From the NCBI RefSeq assembly GCF_023016285.1, contig NZ_CP095413.1:744001-808000 (forward strand): 64,000 nucleotides of DNA, read 5' to 3'. Under the pieces are notes generated by a model that was given only the letters and a program-made list of their open reading frames with translations, was not told the DNA's origin and searched no databases. This document shows positions 1 to 8,374 of the stretch, piece by piece. The DNA comes from Muricauda sp. SCSIO 64092 (GTDB taxonomy: Bacteria; Bacteroidota; Bacteroidia; Flavobacteriales; Flavobacteriaceae). The position numbers and the translations under genes were made by a program. Positions within the stretch are counted from its first letter, which is position 1, and each line of letters begins with the position of its first letter.

Positions 1-453
1 GACCAATTAGGTTTGGTAGTTGGTGCATTGGAAGCGATAAACGTAAGGGAAATAGGGAGTGATACAGAAACCACAATAAATGGCAGTCTTGAACTAACGG
101 AGCAGCTTTTAGATGAAACGGGTGTAGCTGGAAATGCTGGAGATGTTTTGACAGCTACGGCAACAGGTACCGAGTGGAGAGCACCTGCCGTAGTTGCCAT
201 GGGAAAAGCCAACGGGGCAAATTCCATTAGTGTCAATGGGGCAACGGTTGGTGGTGCAGGTGGAGGAATAAATACGGTTACCTTAACTACAGCACGACCA
301 GATGGCGATTACATTATACAATTATCGGTTGTGGGCAACAACAAAATCTTTGTAACTTCTCAAAATGCAGGGGACTTTACAGTTGAAATAAGAGATAGTA
401 CAACAGACGCACTCGTAATTGCCAATTGGTACTTCACAGTTCTGGATTTTTAA
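1..453 (+). CDS. C-terminal part of a surface/adhesin-like hypothetical protein (5' end outside window)
   Basis: The reading frame is open from the first base of the window and stops at 451-453, so only the last 150 codons are seen. The visible part is rich in Gly, Ala, Thr and Val. It ends in a domain of about 90 residues that starts near 'VVAMGKANG', contains 'YIIQLSVVG' and 'FTVEIRD', and closes with 'NWYFTVLDF'. No catalytic motif and no typical T9SS sorting signal is visible. The next gene starts 3 nt downstream and is a secreted T9SS-type protein, so the two probably share a transcript and an extracellular location. The same C-terminal domain pattern recurs in the protein encoded at 41405-41773. 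Function unknown. Confidence 0.7.
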   Translation, partial: DQLGLVVGALEAINVREIGSDTETTINGSLELTEQLLDETGVAGNAGDVLTATATGTEWRAPAVVAMGKANGANSISVNGATVGGAGGGINTVTLTTARPDGDYIIQLSVVGNNKIFVTSQNAGDFTVEIRDSTTDALVIANWYFTVLDF

Positions 454-456
454 GTT

Positions 457-1623
457 TTGAAAAAGCTCCTTCATATATCATTGTTTTTAATGGGTCTGCT
501 GGCCACAGCCCAAACCGCCTTCTACAATGCTGGAAATCTTCAGCTCCATGGCAATGTCCAGATTGGTTTCCATACCAATTTGATCAACAATGCCCCTTTG
601 GAGACCACCAATGGACTGGTGGGGTTTTATGGGGACCGGATTATCCAAATCCTGGGTGATCAAGCCCCCACATTTTTTGATATGGAAGTATTTCTGCCCA
701 ATGGGCGGCTCTTCCTCTTCAATTCCATCAATGTGACCAACAATCTTAATTTTATTGAAGGTAACCTTCTTAGCGCGCTCAACAACCAACTGGTCTACCT
801 GAATTTTAGGGAGGATGCCTTTTTTACCGGAGAAAATGACCTGAGTAAGGTTACCGGTTTTGCGGCCATCACCAACAAGCAAACCTTTTCCTTTCCGGTA
901 GGGGATCAAAATCAGCTTCGGCCATTGTTACTCAATTCGGATTCCAATAATGCATTGGCCATCTGTGCGTACCTTTTTGAGGATCCGTCAAATCCATCAT
1001 CGATTTTGGAAAGCTACGACACCGACGAAAAAGTACGTAATATCGGGGAGATCACAAGCAATGAATTCTGGATTTTGCAAACCAATGTGCCCTCTTCCGT
1101 TACCTTGGGTTGGAACCCGAGAAGTGGTTTGGGAAACCTTGCCAATTCCATTGAAGATATTATAATGGTCGGGTGGTCAAAAAGCAGCAATCAATGGGTA
1201 GTTATTGGCAATACAGCCATTAGCGGGGATTTGGAACAGGGATTTCTCATATCCGAGAAGTTCGTACCCAATGACTTTTCCGCCATTACGTTTGGTACAA
1301 CTCCACTACCAACCGATACTTTTGCCGTTAATACTCCAACCCTGGGCAATTACTTTGTCTCTCCAAATGGGGACGGCGTCAACGATTTCCTGGTATTTGA
1401 TAATTTGGAGGATACGGGACCCAATTTTGTATCCATATATAACAGATTTGGCCAAAAGGTATTTGAACTCTCCAATTACAGCAATGAGTTCAACGGAATT
1501 TCCAATATCAACAACCTCGTCATCAATAAGCAAATAGGGGTTCCTGAAGGAGTGTACTATTATATTGTTGATTTGCCGGAGCAGGATCTACAATATCAAG
1601 GCTTCTTTTTTCTGGATAGATAA
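457..1623 (+). CDS. Secreted protein with gliding-motility-type C-terminal domain (T9SS type B sorting domain)
   Basis: The protein has 388 residues and starts at a TTG, just after the previous stop. The start is chosen because it opens a clean signal peptide: a Lys-Lys pair, a hydrophobic stretch, then cleavage after 'ATAQ'. The central 250 residues have no recognised domain but are rich in Asn, Leu and Phe, as in flavobacterial surface proteins. The last 90 residues contain 'YFVSPNGDGVNDFLVF', 'VSIYNRFGQKVFEL' and a final 'GVYYYIVDL...GFFFLDR'. These match the gliding motility-associated (CHU_C) domain, which directs substrates through the type IX secretion system. It should therefore be exported to the cell surface or released. 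Confidence 0.85.
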   Translation: MKKLLHISLFLMGLLATAQTAFYNAGNLQLHGNVQIGFHTNLINNAPLETTNGLVGFYGDRIIQILGDQAPTFFDMEVFLPNGRLFLFNSINVTNNLNFIEGNLLSALNNQLVYLNFREDAFFTGENDLSKVTGFAAITNKQTFSFPVGDQNQLRPLLLNSDSNNALAICAYLFEDPSNPSSILESYDTDEKVRNIGEITSNEFWILQTNVPSSVTLGWNPRSGLGNLANSIEDIIMVGWSKSSNQWVVIGNTAISGDLEQGFLISEKFVPNDFSAITFGTTPLPTDTFAVNTPTLGNYFVSPNGDGVNDFLVFDNLEDTGPNFVSIYNRFGQKVFELSNYSNEFNGISNINNLVINKQIGVPEGVYYYIVDLPEQDLQYQGFFFLDR

Positions 1624-1640
1624 ACACCATTTTTTATTCC

Positions 1641-1648
1641 TAATTTTG
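1641..1648 (+). promoter_or_regulatory. Candidate -7 box TAATTTTG
   Basis: TAATTTTG fits the Bacteroidota primary-sigma -7 consensus TAnnTTTG and lies 42 nt before the M15 peptidase start at 1691. No clear TTG lies at the right -33 spacing. A short inverted repeat (CATGGG, 4-nt gap, CCCATG) follows at about 1655-1670. Confidence 0.4.
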
Positions 1649-1690
1649 ATAGGGCATGGGTATGCCCATGTTCACCTATAAAATAGCTAC

Positions 1691-2425
1691 ATGCAAAGAA
1701 GAACGTTTGTCAAGAAAGCCTCTTTGGGTTCCTTAGCGATGTCTACGCTCCCTGCACTTTCCCTAGCCAACGATCCCGAATATTCCATTCTTGAATTAAT
1801 GGGAAAAGCGGATATAGAATTATTTGGAAAGGGTATTAACCTAAGGAAAGATGCCCACGATGCTTTTGTTGACATGAAAAAAGCGGCTTACACAGCGGGT
1901 TTTGATATTAAAATCGTTTCCAGCTATAGGGACTTCTACCGGCAACAGGCCATATGGGAACGCAAATACATCAAATATACCGAAGTGGATGGCATGGAAC
2001 CCATTCCTGCCATGGAAAAGATAATTGAATACTCAACCATACCAGGTACGAGCAGACACCATTGGGGAACGGACATCGATATCATTGACGGGTATCCAAA
2101 AGTGGATGGGGATGTGCTGGTTCCGGAAAAATTTGGCGAGGGAGGTCCTTTTGAAGGTTTAAAAAAGTGGCTCGATGAAAATTCCGAAAGCTTTGGCTTC
2201 CATTTAGTATATACGGATAGTTATTTTAGGCGTGGCTTTAAATATGAGCCATGGCATTATAGCTACGCTCCCACGTCCATCCCCATGTTGGCACAGTTTA
2301 GGAAAAAGAACATTTTTAGGCTCATTAAGGAAGAAGAGTTCGAAGGGGTTTCGCATTTTACGACCAATTTCCTGAAAAAGTATATCCATGACAACATATT
2401 GGATATCAACCCCGATTTGTTGTAA
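1691..2425 (+). CDS. M15 family (VanY-like) D-alanyl-D-alanine carboxypeptidase
   Basis: The 244-residue protein should trim the terminal D-Ala from peptidoglycan stem peptides in the periplasm. Its N-terminus 'MQRRTFVKKAS' followed by a hydrophobic run and 'LSLA' resembles a twin-arginine (Tat) signal peptide. The M15B zinc site is visible. 'SRHHWGTDIDI' (near residue 121) supplies the first His and the Asp of the SxHxxGxAxD motif, with Thr in place of Ala. 'EPWHYSY' (near residue 195) supplies the catalytic Glu and the third ligand His. The length fits secreted VanY-type enzymes. A Tat signal on an M15 peptidase is slightly unusual but occurs in this phylum. The neighbouring M48 protease gene is 41 nt downstream in the same direction. 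Confidence 0.88.
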   Translation: MQRRTFVKKASLGSLAMSTLPALSLANDPEYSILELMGKADIELFGKGINLRKDAHDAFVDMKKAAYTAGFDIKIVSSYRDFYRQQAIWERKYIKYTEVDGMEPIPAMEKIIEYSTIPGTSRHHWGTDIDIIDGYPKVDGDVLVPEKFGEGGPFEGLKKWLDENSESFGFHLVYTDSYFRRGFKYEPWHYSYAPTSIPMLAQFRKKNIFRLIKEEEFEGVSHFTTNFLKKYIHDNILDINPDLL

Positions 2426-2466
2426 GCTTTTTTTGTAACTTACTTATCGCTAGAACACTACCATTT

Positions 2467-3234
2467 ATGAGAAGTAGGGGAAGTTGGAAAATCCGCATTC
2501 TTATTGGTCTTGCCATTGTGGTATTTGCCTTTGTACAACGCTGCAACAATACGAAAGAGAACCCATATACGGGCAGGATACAGAACATTAATATGTCTGC
2601 TGAGCAGGAAATTGCCATTGGCCTGCAAAGTGCCCCGGAAATGGCCCAACAACATGGGGGACTTTATCCTGACGAGCGTATGCAAGCTTTTGTGGATGCC
2701 GTAGGGCAAAAACTGGTCCGCAACAGTATTGCCCGGGAAACGCCATATAAATACGACTTTCATCTTTTGGCGGATGATCGAACCATCAATGCATTTGCAT
2801 TACCTGGGGGTCAATGCTTTATTACCTATGCACTTTTCAGCAAATTAAATGAATCCCAACTGGCCGGGGTTCTCGGTCATGAAATAGGCCATGTAATCGG
2901 CAGGCATTCTGCGGAACGAATTGCCGAAAGCAATTTTTGGCAGACCCTGACCATGGGTGCCTCCGTAGGTGGGGATATGGGAGGATTGGTCCAAGGGATC
3001 GGACAAAATACCCTACTGAAAAATGGCCGTGGGGATGAGTTGGAGAGTGATGATTTAGGGGTGTTGTTAATGATCCAATCGGGTTATGACCCATATGAGA
3101 TGATCAAGGTTATGGAAATATTAAAAGCCGCGGCCGGTCCCAATAGGGTTCCCGAGTTTCAAAGCACGCATCCGAATCCCGAAAACAGGATAGAGCGGAT
3201 AAAAGAAGCTATTATACGGTACCAAGGTCGATAA
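2467..3234 (+). CDS. M48 family metalloprotease, membrane-anchored periplasmic
   Basis: The 255-residue zinc peptidase has one N-terminal hydrophobic segment (residues 11-24) followed by 'QRCNN'. The residue before Cys is Arg, so it is more likely an uncleaved anchor or ordinary signal than a lipobox. The catalytic motif 'HEIGHVIGRHS' (HExxH, about residue 138) is intact, and the third zinc ligand comes from 'GDELESDDLG'. A 'STHPNPENRIERI' C-terminal segment is typical of the BepA/YfgC-like Peptidase_M48 group, which turns over misfolded envelope proteins. It lacks the TPR domain of BepA and is short, as in the stand-alone Bacteroidota versions. It probably acts in periplasmic quality control. 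Confidence 0.9.
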   Translation: MRSRGSWKIRILIGLAIVVFAFVQRCNNTKENPYTGRIQNINMSAEQEIAIGLQSAPEMAQQHGGLYPDERMQAFVDAVGQKLVRNSIARETPYKYDFHLLADDRTINAFALPGGQCFITYALFSKLNESQLAGVLGHEIGHVIGRHSAERIAESNFWQTLTMGASVGGDMGGLVQGIGQNTLLKNGRGDELESDDLGVLLMIQSGYDPYEMIKVMEILKAAAGPNRVPEFQSTHPNPENRIERIKEAIIRYQGR

Positions 3235-3349
3235 TAATTGTCCATTGACCGACATATTCTTGTAATCTATCGGTTTTTCCTATCTTTATCATCCCAAACT
3301 TATCTTACATACTTGACCCAACGTAGCTAGTAACACGAGAAACTGCGAT

Positions 3350-3517
3350 ATGGGGACAATTCTGAATTTTAAAAGTCTTTATCTGGCTGCATTTGATGAT
3401 TGTAAGCCTAGATTTTTGGTGATGGTGTTGAAAATCTACTCCGTTTTTAGCGCAATTATGATTTTAATGGCCGTATATGCTTTTTTTTACAGGGCATTTA
3501 CAGGATTTGAATTTTAA
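3350..3517 (+). CDS. Small single-pass membrane protein, flavobacterial type (possibly DUF6747)
   Basis: A 55-residue frame starts at the ATG at 3350, reads MGTILNFKSLYLAAFDD, and ends in 'YRAFTGFEF' before the TAA at 3515-3517. Residues 22-48 form one hydrophobic helix. The pattern of a short N-terminal helix ending in LAAF, one membrane helix, and a 'YRAxTGFxF' tail resembles a family of tiny membrane proteins seen across flavobacteria. I believe this is DUF6747, but that name is from memory. A strong terminator follows 43 nt downstream, which supports an independent transcription unit. Function unknown. Confidence 0.6.
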   Translation: MGTILNFKSLYLAAFDDCKPRFLVMVLKIYSVFSAIMILMAVYAFFYRAFTGFEF

Positions 3518-3558
3518 TGTATTTTCCTTTTTTCGAGAACACTATATGGAAAATAGAA

Positions 3559-3587
3559 AACCCTGGCATTACTGCCAGGGTTTTTTT
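3559..3587 (+). terminator. Rho-independent terminator
   Basis: Stem CCCTGGCA/TGCCAGGG with a 4-nt loop, followed by seven T and preceded by an A-run. It ends the small membrane protein transcript and could also serve the convergent ankyrin gene. Confidence 0.9.
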
Positions 3588-3630
3588 GATTGACTCTTGG
3601 GTATGCCCAAAGCAAATGAATAAACTCCCT

Positions 3631-4026
3631 TTACTTCTTCATAGCGGCATTAATAACTTCCAGCGCTTCCATGGCCTTTGACAATTCTGCGTATTTTTTG
3701 ACCGTATACCCCTTGTCACATCGTTGCTTAAGATTGGCTCCATGGTCAATCAACAATTGTAGGATTTCCGGTTTGTTGTAACGTGCGGCATAATGTGCCG
3801 GCGTCTTACCTAAAGATTTTTGGTTCACATCTTCCCCTAGGGCAATCATCTTTTGTACCATTTCCAAGTCCCCTTTCATAATTGCTTTGCAAAATGAACT
3901 AAGCTCAAAAGCTTCAACGGCCTCAAGAGCCTTTTCTGCCTCAAAGGCTTTTCCGTCCAAACGGACATTAGCGAACATGGTCATGGCTACCATAACCAAA
4001 CTTACGGTTAAAATTGTTTTTCTCAT
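3631..4026 (-). CDS. Secreted ankyrin-repeat protein
   Basis: The 131-residue protein begins with a signal peptide (MRKTILTVSLVMVAMTMFA). The mature part holds about two ankyrin repeats: 'CKAIMKGDLEMVQKMIALG' with 'DVNQKSLGKTPAHYAARY', then 'KPEILQLLIDHGANL' with 'QRCDKGYTVKKYAEL'. The TPLHxA-type turn motif appears as TPAHYA. Such short periplasmic ankyrin proteins probably mediate protein-protein contacts; no partner is suggested by the context. It is transcribed divergently from gpmI across a 200-nt spacer. Confidence 0.85.
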   Translation of the reverse strand: MRKTILTVSLVMVAMTMFANVRLDGKAFEAEKALEAVEAFELSSFCKAIMKGDLEMVQKMIALGEDVNQKSLGKTPAHYAARYNKPEILQLLIDHGANLKQRCDKGYTVKKYAELSKAMEALEVINAAMKK

Positions 4027-4206
4027 GATGAATGAATTTTTGATTTGTAATTAATCTGATATTCAAAGAGACTCCACCAGTATCTAATTGTTACAGGATT
4101 TAACAGACCTCTAACTCTTTTTTAACAACTGCCGATTTAGCTATACTGTTTTTAACAAACGGGTGGAAATTCTGCCTGGAAATGACATTCAGTGAACATT
4201 TCATTT

Positions 4207-4214
4207 TATTTTTG
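4207..4214 (+). promoter_or_regulatory. -7 box TATTTTTG of gpmI
   Basis: A perfect TAnnTTTG lies 16 nt before the chosen gpmI start at 4231, so the 5' leader would be about 10 nt or shorter. No TTG is seen at -33 spacing. Confidence 0.5.
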
Positions 4215-4230
4215 GGACAAATTGCAATTC

Positions 4231-5733
4231 ATGAACAAAAAAGTAATCTTGATGATCTTGGACGGTTGGGGAAAATCACCCAATCCTAAAGTTTCGGCCA
4301 TCGATCAGGCCAACACCCCTTTTATTGATTCCCTGTATTCCAAATACGCCAATGCAAATCTGCTTACCGATGGCATGAACGTGGGATTGCCCGAAGGTCA
4401 AATGGGAAATAGTGAGGTAGGACATATGAATCTAGGGGCAGGGCGCATTGTCTATCAAGATTTGGCCAAAATAAATAAGGCCGTCATGGAGGATACCCTT
4501 AAAGACGAAAGTGTATTGCAAGATGCTTTTAACTATGCAAAATCCAATACCAAAAAAGTCCATTTTTTAGGACTGGTAAGTGATGGGGGCGTACATAGCC
4601 ATATGGACCATTTAAAGGCATTGATCAGCGCCTCCCAATCCATGGGAGTGGAACGATCTTACGTTCATGCCTTTACTGACGGACGGGATGTTGATCCGAA
4701 AAGTGGAAAGGGCTTTCTAACCGATATAGCGGAGTTTTGTTCCAATAAAAACACCTCCCTGGGAACGGTTATTGGCCGTTACTATGCCATGGACAGGGAT
4801 AAACGTTGGGAGCGTGTAAAAAAAGCCTACGATGTTGTGGTCCATGGTAAAGGCGTGCAGTTTACCGATGTGTCCACGGCAATGCAAAACAGTTATGATA
4901 ACGGTGTAACGGATGAATTTGTAGAACCTATTGTCTTGGACGGGGATGCTAAAATTGAACAGGACGACGTAGTGATTTTCTTCAACTTTAGGACGGATCG
5001 TGGTCGGGAATTGACCATGGCACTGAACCAACAGGATTTTCCGGAACAGGACATGAAGAAATTGGATCTGTACTATGTTACCATGACCAATTATGACGAC
5101 ACGTTTAAGGGAATAAAAGTGGTGTACGATAAGGAGAATATCAAAGAGACCCTTGGGGAGGTACTGGCCCGTTCAGGTAAAAAACAGATTCGCATTGCGG
5201 AAACCGAAAAATACCCCCACGTTACCTTTTTCTTTAATGGAGGAAGGGAAGAACCTTTTGATGGGGAGAAGCGTATTCTATGTCCGTCGCCCAAAGTGGC
5301 CACGTACGATTTGAAACCTGAGATGAGCGCTTATGAAATAAGGGATGCCATAATTCCGGAATTAAATGAGGGTGCGGCGGATTTTGTCTGTTTGAATTTT
5401 GCGAATCCCGATATGGTTGGACATACTGGGGTAATGGAAGCTGCGATCAAGGCCTGCGAAACGGTAGATGAATGTGCAAAAGATGTGATCATGGCCGGAT
5501 TGGAAAATGGATACAGTACCTTGGTCATCGCCGACCATGGCAATTGTGATACCATGATAAATCCTGATGGAAGCCCCAATACGGCGCATACCACCAATCC
5601 CGTTCCACTGATTTTGGTAGATGATGGACTTAGCGAAATCACGGACGGTGTATTGGGCAATATTGCTCCGACCATACTTAAAATGATGGGCATACCACAA
5701 CCTGGGGCCATGACCCAAAAATCCTTGGTATAA
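4231..5733 (+). CDS. gpmI: 2,3-bisphosphoglycerate-independent phosphoglycerate mutase
   Basis: The enzyme interconverts 3- and 2-phosphoglycerate in glycolysis/gluconeogenesis using two Mn ions and a phosphoserine intermediate. The start at 4231 gives 500 residues beginning 'MNKKVILMILDGWG', the usual N-terminus. The in-frame ATG at 4192 lies upstream of the -7 box and is rejected. Visible motifs are the metal-binding Asp of 'LDGWG', the catalytic serine in 'MGNSEVGHMNLGAG' (Ser61), 'TDGRDVDPKSG' for substrate binding, and 'ADHGNCD' and 'TAHTTNPVPL' for the second metal site. Length and motif order match the alkaline-phosphatase-superfamily enzyme. It is followed by map 43 nt downstream. Confidence 0.97.
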   Translation: MNKKVILMILDGWGKSPNPKVSAIDQANTPFIDSLYSKYANANLLTDGMNVGLPEGQMGNSEVGHMNLGAGRIVYQDLAKINKAVMEDTLKDESVLQDAFNYAKSNTKKVHFLGLVSDGGVHSHMDHLKALISASQSMGVERSYVHAFTDGRDVDPKSGKGFLTDIAEFCSNKNTSLGTVIGRYYAMDRDKRWERVKKAYDVVVHGKGVQFTDVSTAMQNSYDNGVTDEFVEPIVLDGDAKIEQDDVVIFFNFRTDRGRELTMALNQQDFPEQDMKKLDLYYVTMTNYDDTFKGIKVVYDKENIKETLGEVLARSGKKQIRIAETEKYPHVTFFFNGGREEPFDGEKRILCPSPKVATYDLKPEMSAYEIRDAIIPELNEGAADFVCLNFANPDMVGHTGVMEAAIKACETVDECAKDVIMAGLENGYSTLVIADHGNCDTMINPDGSPNTAHTTNPVPLILVDDGLSEITDGVLGNIAPTILKMMGIPQPGAMTQKSLV

Positions 5734-5763
5734 AGATCCGCAATCTTTTACAAGGATTCCGAT

Positions 5764-5771
5764 TATCTTTG
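5764..5771 (+). promoter_or_regulatory. -7 box TATCTTTG of map
   Basis: A perfect TAnnTTTG ends 5 nt before the ATG at 5777. If used, the transcript would start at or just inside the start codon, so the message would be essentially leaderless. The nearest TTG is too far upstream for -33 spacing. Confidence 0.45.
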
Positions 5772-5776
5772 CCGCT

Positions 5777-6592
5777 ATGATTCATGTTAAGACAACTGAA
5801 GAGATTGAGTTGATGCGCGATAGCGCATTGGTAGTGTCCAGAACCCTGGGTATGTTGGCTTCCGAGATCAAACCTGGAGCCAATCCCCTAAAATTGGATA
5901 AAATGGCGGAGGAGTTTATTCGGGAGCAAGGTGCGGTACCCGGTTTTTTGGGCATGTACGATTTTCCCAATACGTTAAACTGGAGTCCCAATGCACAAGT
6001 GGTCCATGGTATTCCCAACAACGAACCCTTAAGGGAAGGCGATGTGATCTCCGTTGATTGCGGTGCATTGAAGAACGGTTTTTATGGAGATCACGCCTAT
6101 ACCTTTACGGTTGGTGAAGTGGATGAACCGGTCAAGAAACTGCTCAAGGTCACCAAAGAATCCCTATATGTGGGAATTCGGGAATTTAAATTGGGGAATC
6201 GAGTTGGTGATGTGGCCTATGCCATTCAAAATTATTGCGAGGGCCATGGGTATGGCGTTGTACGGGAATTGGTGGGACATGGTCTCGGAAAAGACCTACA
6301 TGAAGACCCACAAATGCCCAATTATGGAAAACGGGGCAGGGGTAAAAAGTTTGTCAATGGTATGGTTGTGGCCATTGAACCCATGATCAATATGGGTACG
6401 AGACGGATTAAGCAGTTAAAGGACGGTTGGACCATTTTAACCGCCGATGGCAAACCCAGTGCACACTTTGAACATGATGTTGCCCTAATTGATGGTAAAC
6501 CCGAATTGCTTTCTACCTTTCAATATATCTATGATGCCCTGGGAGTAACTTCAAATGAAGAGGAGGAGTTCAGAGCTAAGAAAACAGCCTAG
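5777..6592 (+). CDS. map: Type I methionine aminopeptidase
   Basis: It removes the initiator methionine from nascent proteins in the cytoplasm. The 271 residues are slightly longer than the usual 250-265 because of a charged C-terminal tail ('SNEEEEFRAKKTA'). Metal ligands of the pita-bread fold are all present: Asp in 'ISVDCG', Asp in 'FYGDHAYTF', His in 'GHGLGKDLHEDP', Glu in 'VVAIEPMI' and Glu in 'AHFEHDVAL'. The second His of 'DLHEDPQMPNYG' is the substrate-binding one. The methyltransferase gene starts 2 nt after the stop, so the two are probably co-transcribed. Confidence 0.97.
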   Translation: MIHVKTTEEIELMRDSALVVSRTLGMLASEIKPGANPLKLDKMAEEFIREQGAVPGFLGMYDFPNTLNWSPNAQVVHGIPNNEPLREGDVISVDCGALKNGFYGDHAYTFTVGEVDEPVKKLLKVTKESLYVGIREFKLGNRVGDVAYAIQNYCEGHGYGVVRELVGHGLGKDLHEDPQMPNYGKRGRGKKFVNGMVVAIEPMINMGTRRIKQLKDGWTILTADGKPSAHFEHDVALIDGKPELLSTFQYIYDALGVTSNEEEEFRAKKTA

Positions 6593-6594
6593 AA

Positions 6595-7362
6595 GTGTCC
6601 AGGATTTTTAAATTCGTTTTAAACTTGGTGCCAAGACCATGGCTCATTGGCCTCAGCTATTATATTCGTCCAGTCCTTACGGTCTTCTTGAGGGGAAACC
6701 GATACACCGATCCCATTGATGGCAAAAGGTTTAGGAAGTTTTTGCCCTATGGGTATGAGAACCCAAGGGAAAATGTGCTCTCCCCCTCCACCCTCTCCTT
6801 GGAAAGACATCGGTTGTTATGGCTTTTCTTAAAGCAGGAAACCAACTTTTTCGCAACTGATCTCAGGCTTCTTCATTTTGCCCCGGAACAGGCCTTTTAC
6901 AAACGGTTCCGAAAGCAGAAAAACCTGGACTATATCACTACCGATCTAAACTCCCCCCTGGCGGACATTAAAGCGGATATCTGCAACCTTCCCTTTGAAG
7001 ACGAAAGCTTTGATGTTATTCTTTGTAACCATGTTCTGGAACATATTCCAGATGACAAAAAAGCCATGGAAGAACTCTATCGTATACTGAAAAAAGGAGG
7101 GTGGGGCGTGTTCCAAATTCCCCAGGACCTGAACCGAAAAACAACATTTGAGGACAATTCCATAACCGATAAGAAAGAAAGGACCAAAATCTTTGGACAG
7201 TACGACCATATTCGAATCTACGGCCGGGATTATTTTGATAAACTAAGAACGGTTGGTTTTAAAGTGGATGAAGTGAACCTTTCCGAAAAACTTTCCGCTG
7301 AGGAAATTGAAAAATACAGATTGGCCAAAGGGGAAATCATTCCCTTGGTGCACAAGCCTTAA
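6595..7362 (+). CDS. Class I SAM-dependent methyltransferase, unknown substrate
   Basis: The 255-residue protein starts at a GTG two bases after map stops. The Methyltransf_11-type core is visible: 'LLHFAPEQAFYKRF' (motif I region, residues 86-100), 'DYITTDLNSPLADIKADICNLPF' with the acidic residues of motif II, 'FDVILCNHVLEHIPDD' (motif IV) and 'MEELYRILKKGGWGVFQIP' (motif V). The N-terminal 65 residues are basic and Pro/Arg-rich, with 'RGNRYTDPIDGKRFRKFLPYG', as in flavobacterial homologues near cell-envelope genes. The 3' end overlaps the convergent apbE by 4 nt. The substrate cannot be read from the sequence. Confidence 0.85.
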   Translation: MSRIFKFVLNLVPRPWLIGLSYYIRPVLTVFLRGNRYTDPIDGKRFRKFLPYGYENPRENVLSPSTLSLERHRLLWLFLKQETNFFATDLRLLHFAPEQAFYKRFRKQKNLDYITTDLNSPLADIKADICNLPFEDESFDVILCNHVLEHIPDDKKAMEELYRILKKGGWGVFQIPQDLNRKTTFEDNSITDKKERTKIFGQYDHIRIYGRDYFDKLRTVGFKVDEVNLSEKLSAEEIEKYRLAKGEIIPLVHKP

Positions 7363-8360
7363 CGACTTACCAGAGCTTCAAAACCTGGGGTCATGAATTC
7401 AGCGGTTGCCCCATTATCATCCAGATAAATGATATAGGCTTCCAATTCTTTGTGTTTTTTTAGTAAAAGCTTGGAATCCTCCAAATCCATGGCCATAAAA
7501 GCCGTTGCATAAGCATCTGCGGTAGCACAGTTTCCGGCAACCACACTTGTTGCCAACACTTTTGCATTTTTGGTAAATCCCGTTTTTGGATCAATGGTAT
7601 GTACAAACTTTTCACCGGTTTCCGGATCGACCCTGAACTTTCTATAGTTTCCTGAAGATGCCATCGCCCTATCCTTTAGGGATATGATTTTTTTTAGTGC
7701 CCTCCCCTCTTCGATCTGCGGGTCATCAATGCCAACAGTCCATTCCTTTTTAGTTATCCTGTTCTCCCCTTTTGTCAATACTTCCCCCCCTACTTCGACC
7801 AAATAATGAGCAATGCCCCTTGCATTGAGCATAGCACCCAACCTATCTATTGCATATCCCTTGGCAATGGCGTTAAAATCAAAAAAGATTGCCGGATGTT
7901 CTTTGGAAATTGTCCCAATGGAATCCAGTTTCACCTTATCAAAGCCTACATATTGGAGTAGACTGTCCACCTTGGTACTGTCCATTTCAATTGCTGCGCC
8001 CGGGCCAAATCCCCAGGCGTTGACCAGAGTGCCGACCGTGGGATCAAAATATCCTTCCGATTCGTGATATATCGTTTGTGATAGGGTAAAAACTTCCTTG
8101 AACATGGTATCCACGACCAAAGTACTATCCCCACGATTGATTTTTGAAATATCCGAATCCGGGATATAGGTAGACATGGATGTATTGATGACCCTAAATA
8201 CGGAATCCACCTCCTTTTGGAGCTGCAGCTCCTTATCCGTTAGATAAATAATGGAGTAGGTGGTTCCAAGGGCATTACCAACACTATGGTTTCTAACATA
8301 GGTACTGTTGTCCTTGCAACCAAATGCCAGAATGCTAAGAAGGGCTATTGTTTTTTTCAT
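7359..8360 (-). CDS. apbE: FAD:protein FMN transferase (lipoprotein)
   Basis: ApbE covalently attaches FMN to a Thr of the NqrB and NqrC subunits, so its place at the end of the nqr cluster is functional. The 333-residue protein begins with a lipoprotein signal ('LLSILAFGC'), giving a membrane-anchored periplasmic enzyme. ApbE motifs are visible: 'GTTYSIIY', 'FDFNAIAKGYAIDRL', 'YLVEVGGEVLTKG', 'ASSGNYRKF', 'HTIDPKTGFT', and 'VAGNCATADAYATAFMAM' with the metal-binding Asp. The upstream small gene ends 14 nt away. The convergent methyltransferase overlaps by 4 nt at the stop. Confidence 0.95.
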   Translation of the reverse strand: MKKTIALLSILAFGCKDNSTYVRNHSVGNALGTTYSIIYLTDKELQLQKEVDSVFRVINTSMSTYIPDSDISKINRGDSTLVVDTMFKEVFTLSQTIYHESEGYFDPTVGTLVNAWGFGPGAAIEMDSTKVDSLLQYVGFDKVKLDSIGTISKEHPAIFFDFNAIAKGYAIDRLGAMLNARGIAHYLVEVGGEVLTKGENRITKKEWTVGIDDPQIEEGRALKKIISLKDRAMASSGNYRKFRVDPETGEKFVHTIDPKTGFTKNAKVLATSVVAGNCATADAYATAFMAMDLEDSKLLLKKHKELEAYIIYLDDNGATAEFMTPGFEALVSR

Positions 8361-8374
8361 CTTGGAAAGGTGCT

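Noticed and set aside
487..909. 140-codon open frame on the minus strand opposite the T9SS substrate gene
   Set aside because: It lies wholly within a gene with clear signal peptide and sorting domain on the plus strand, has no start context, and shows no recognisable motif.
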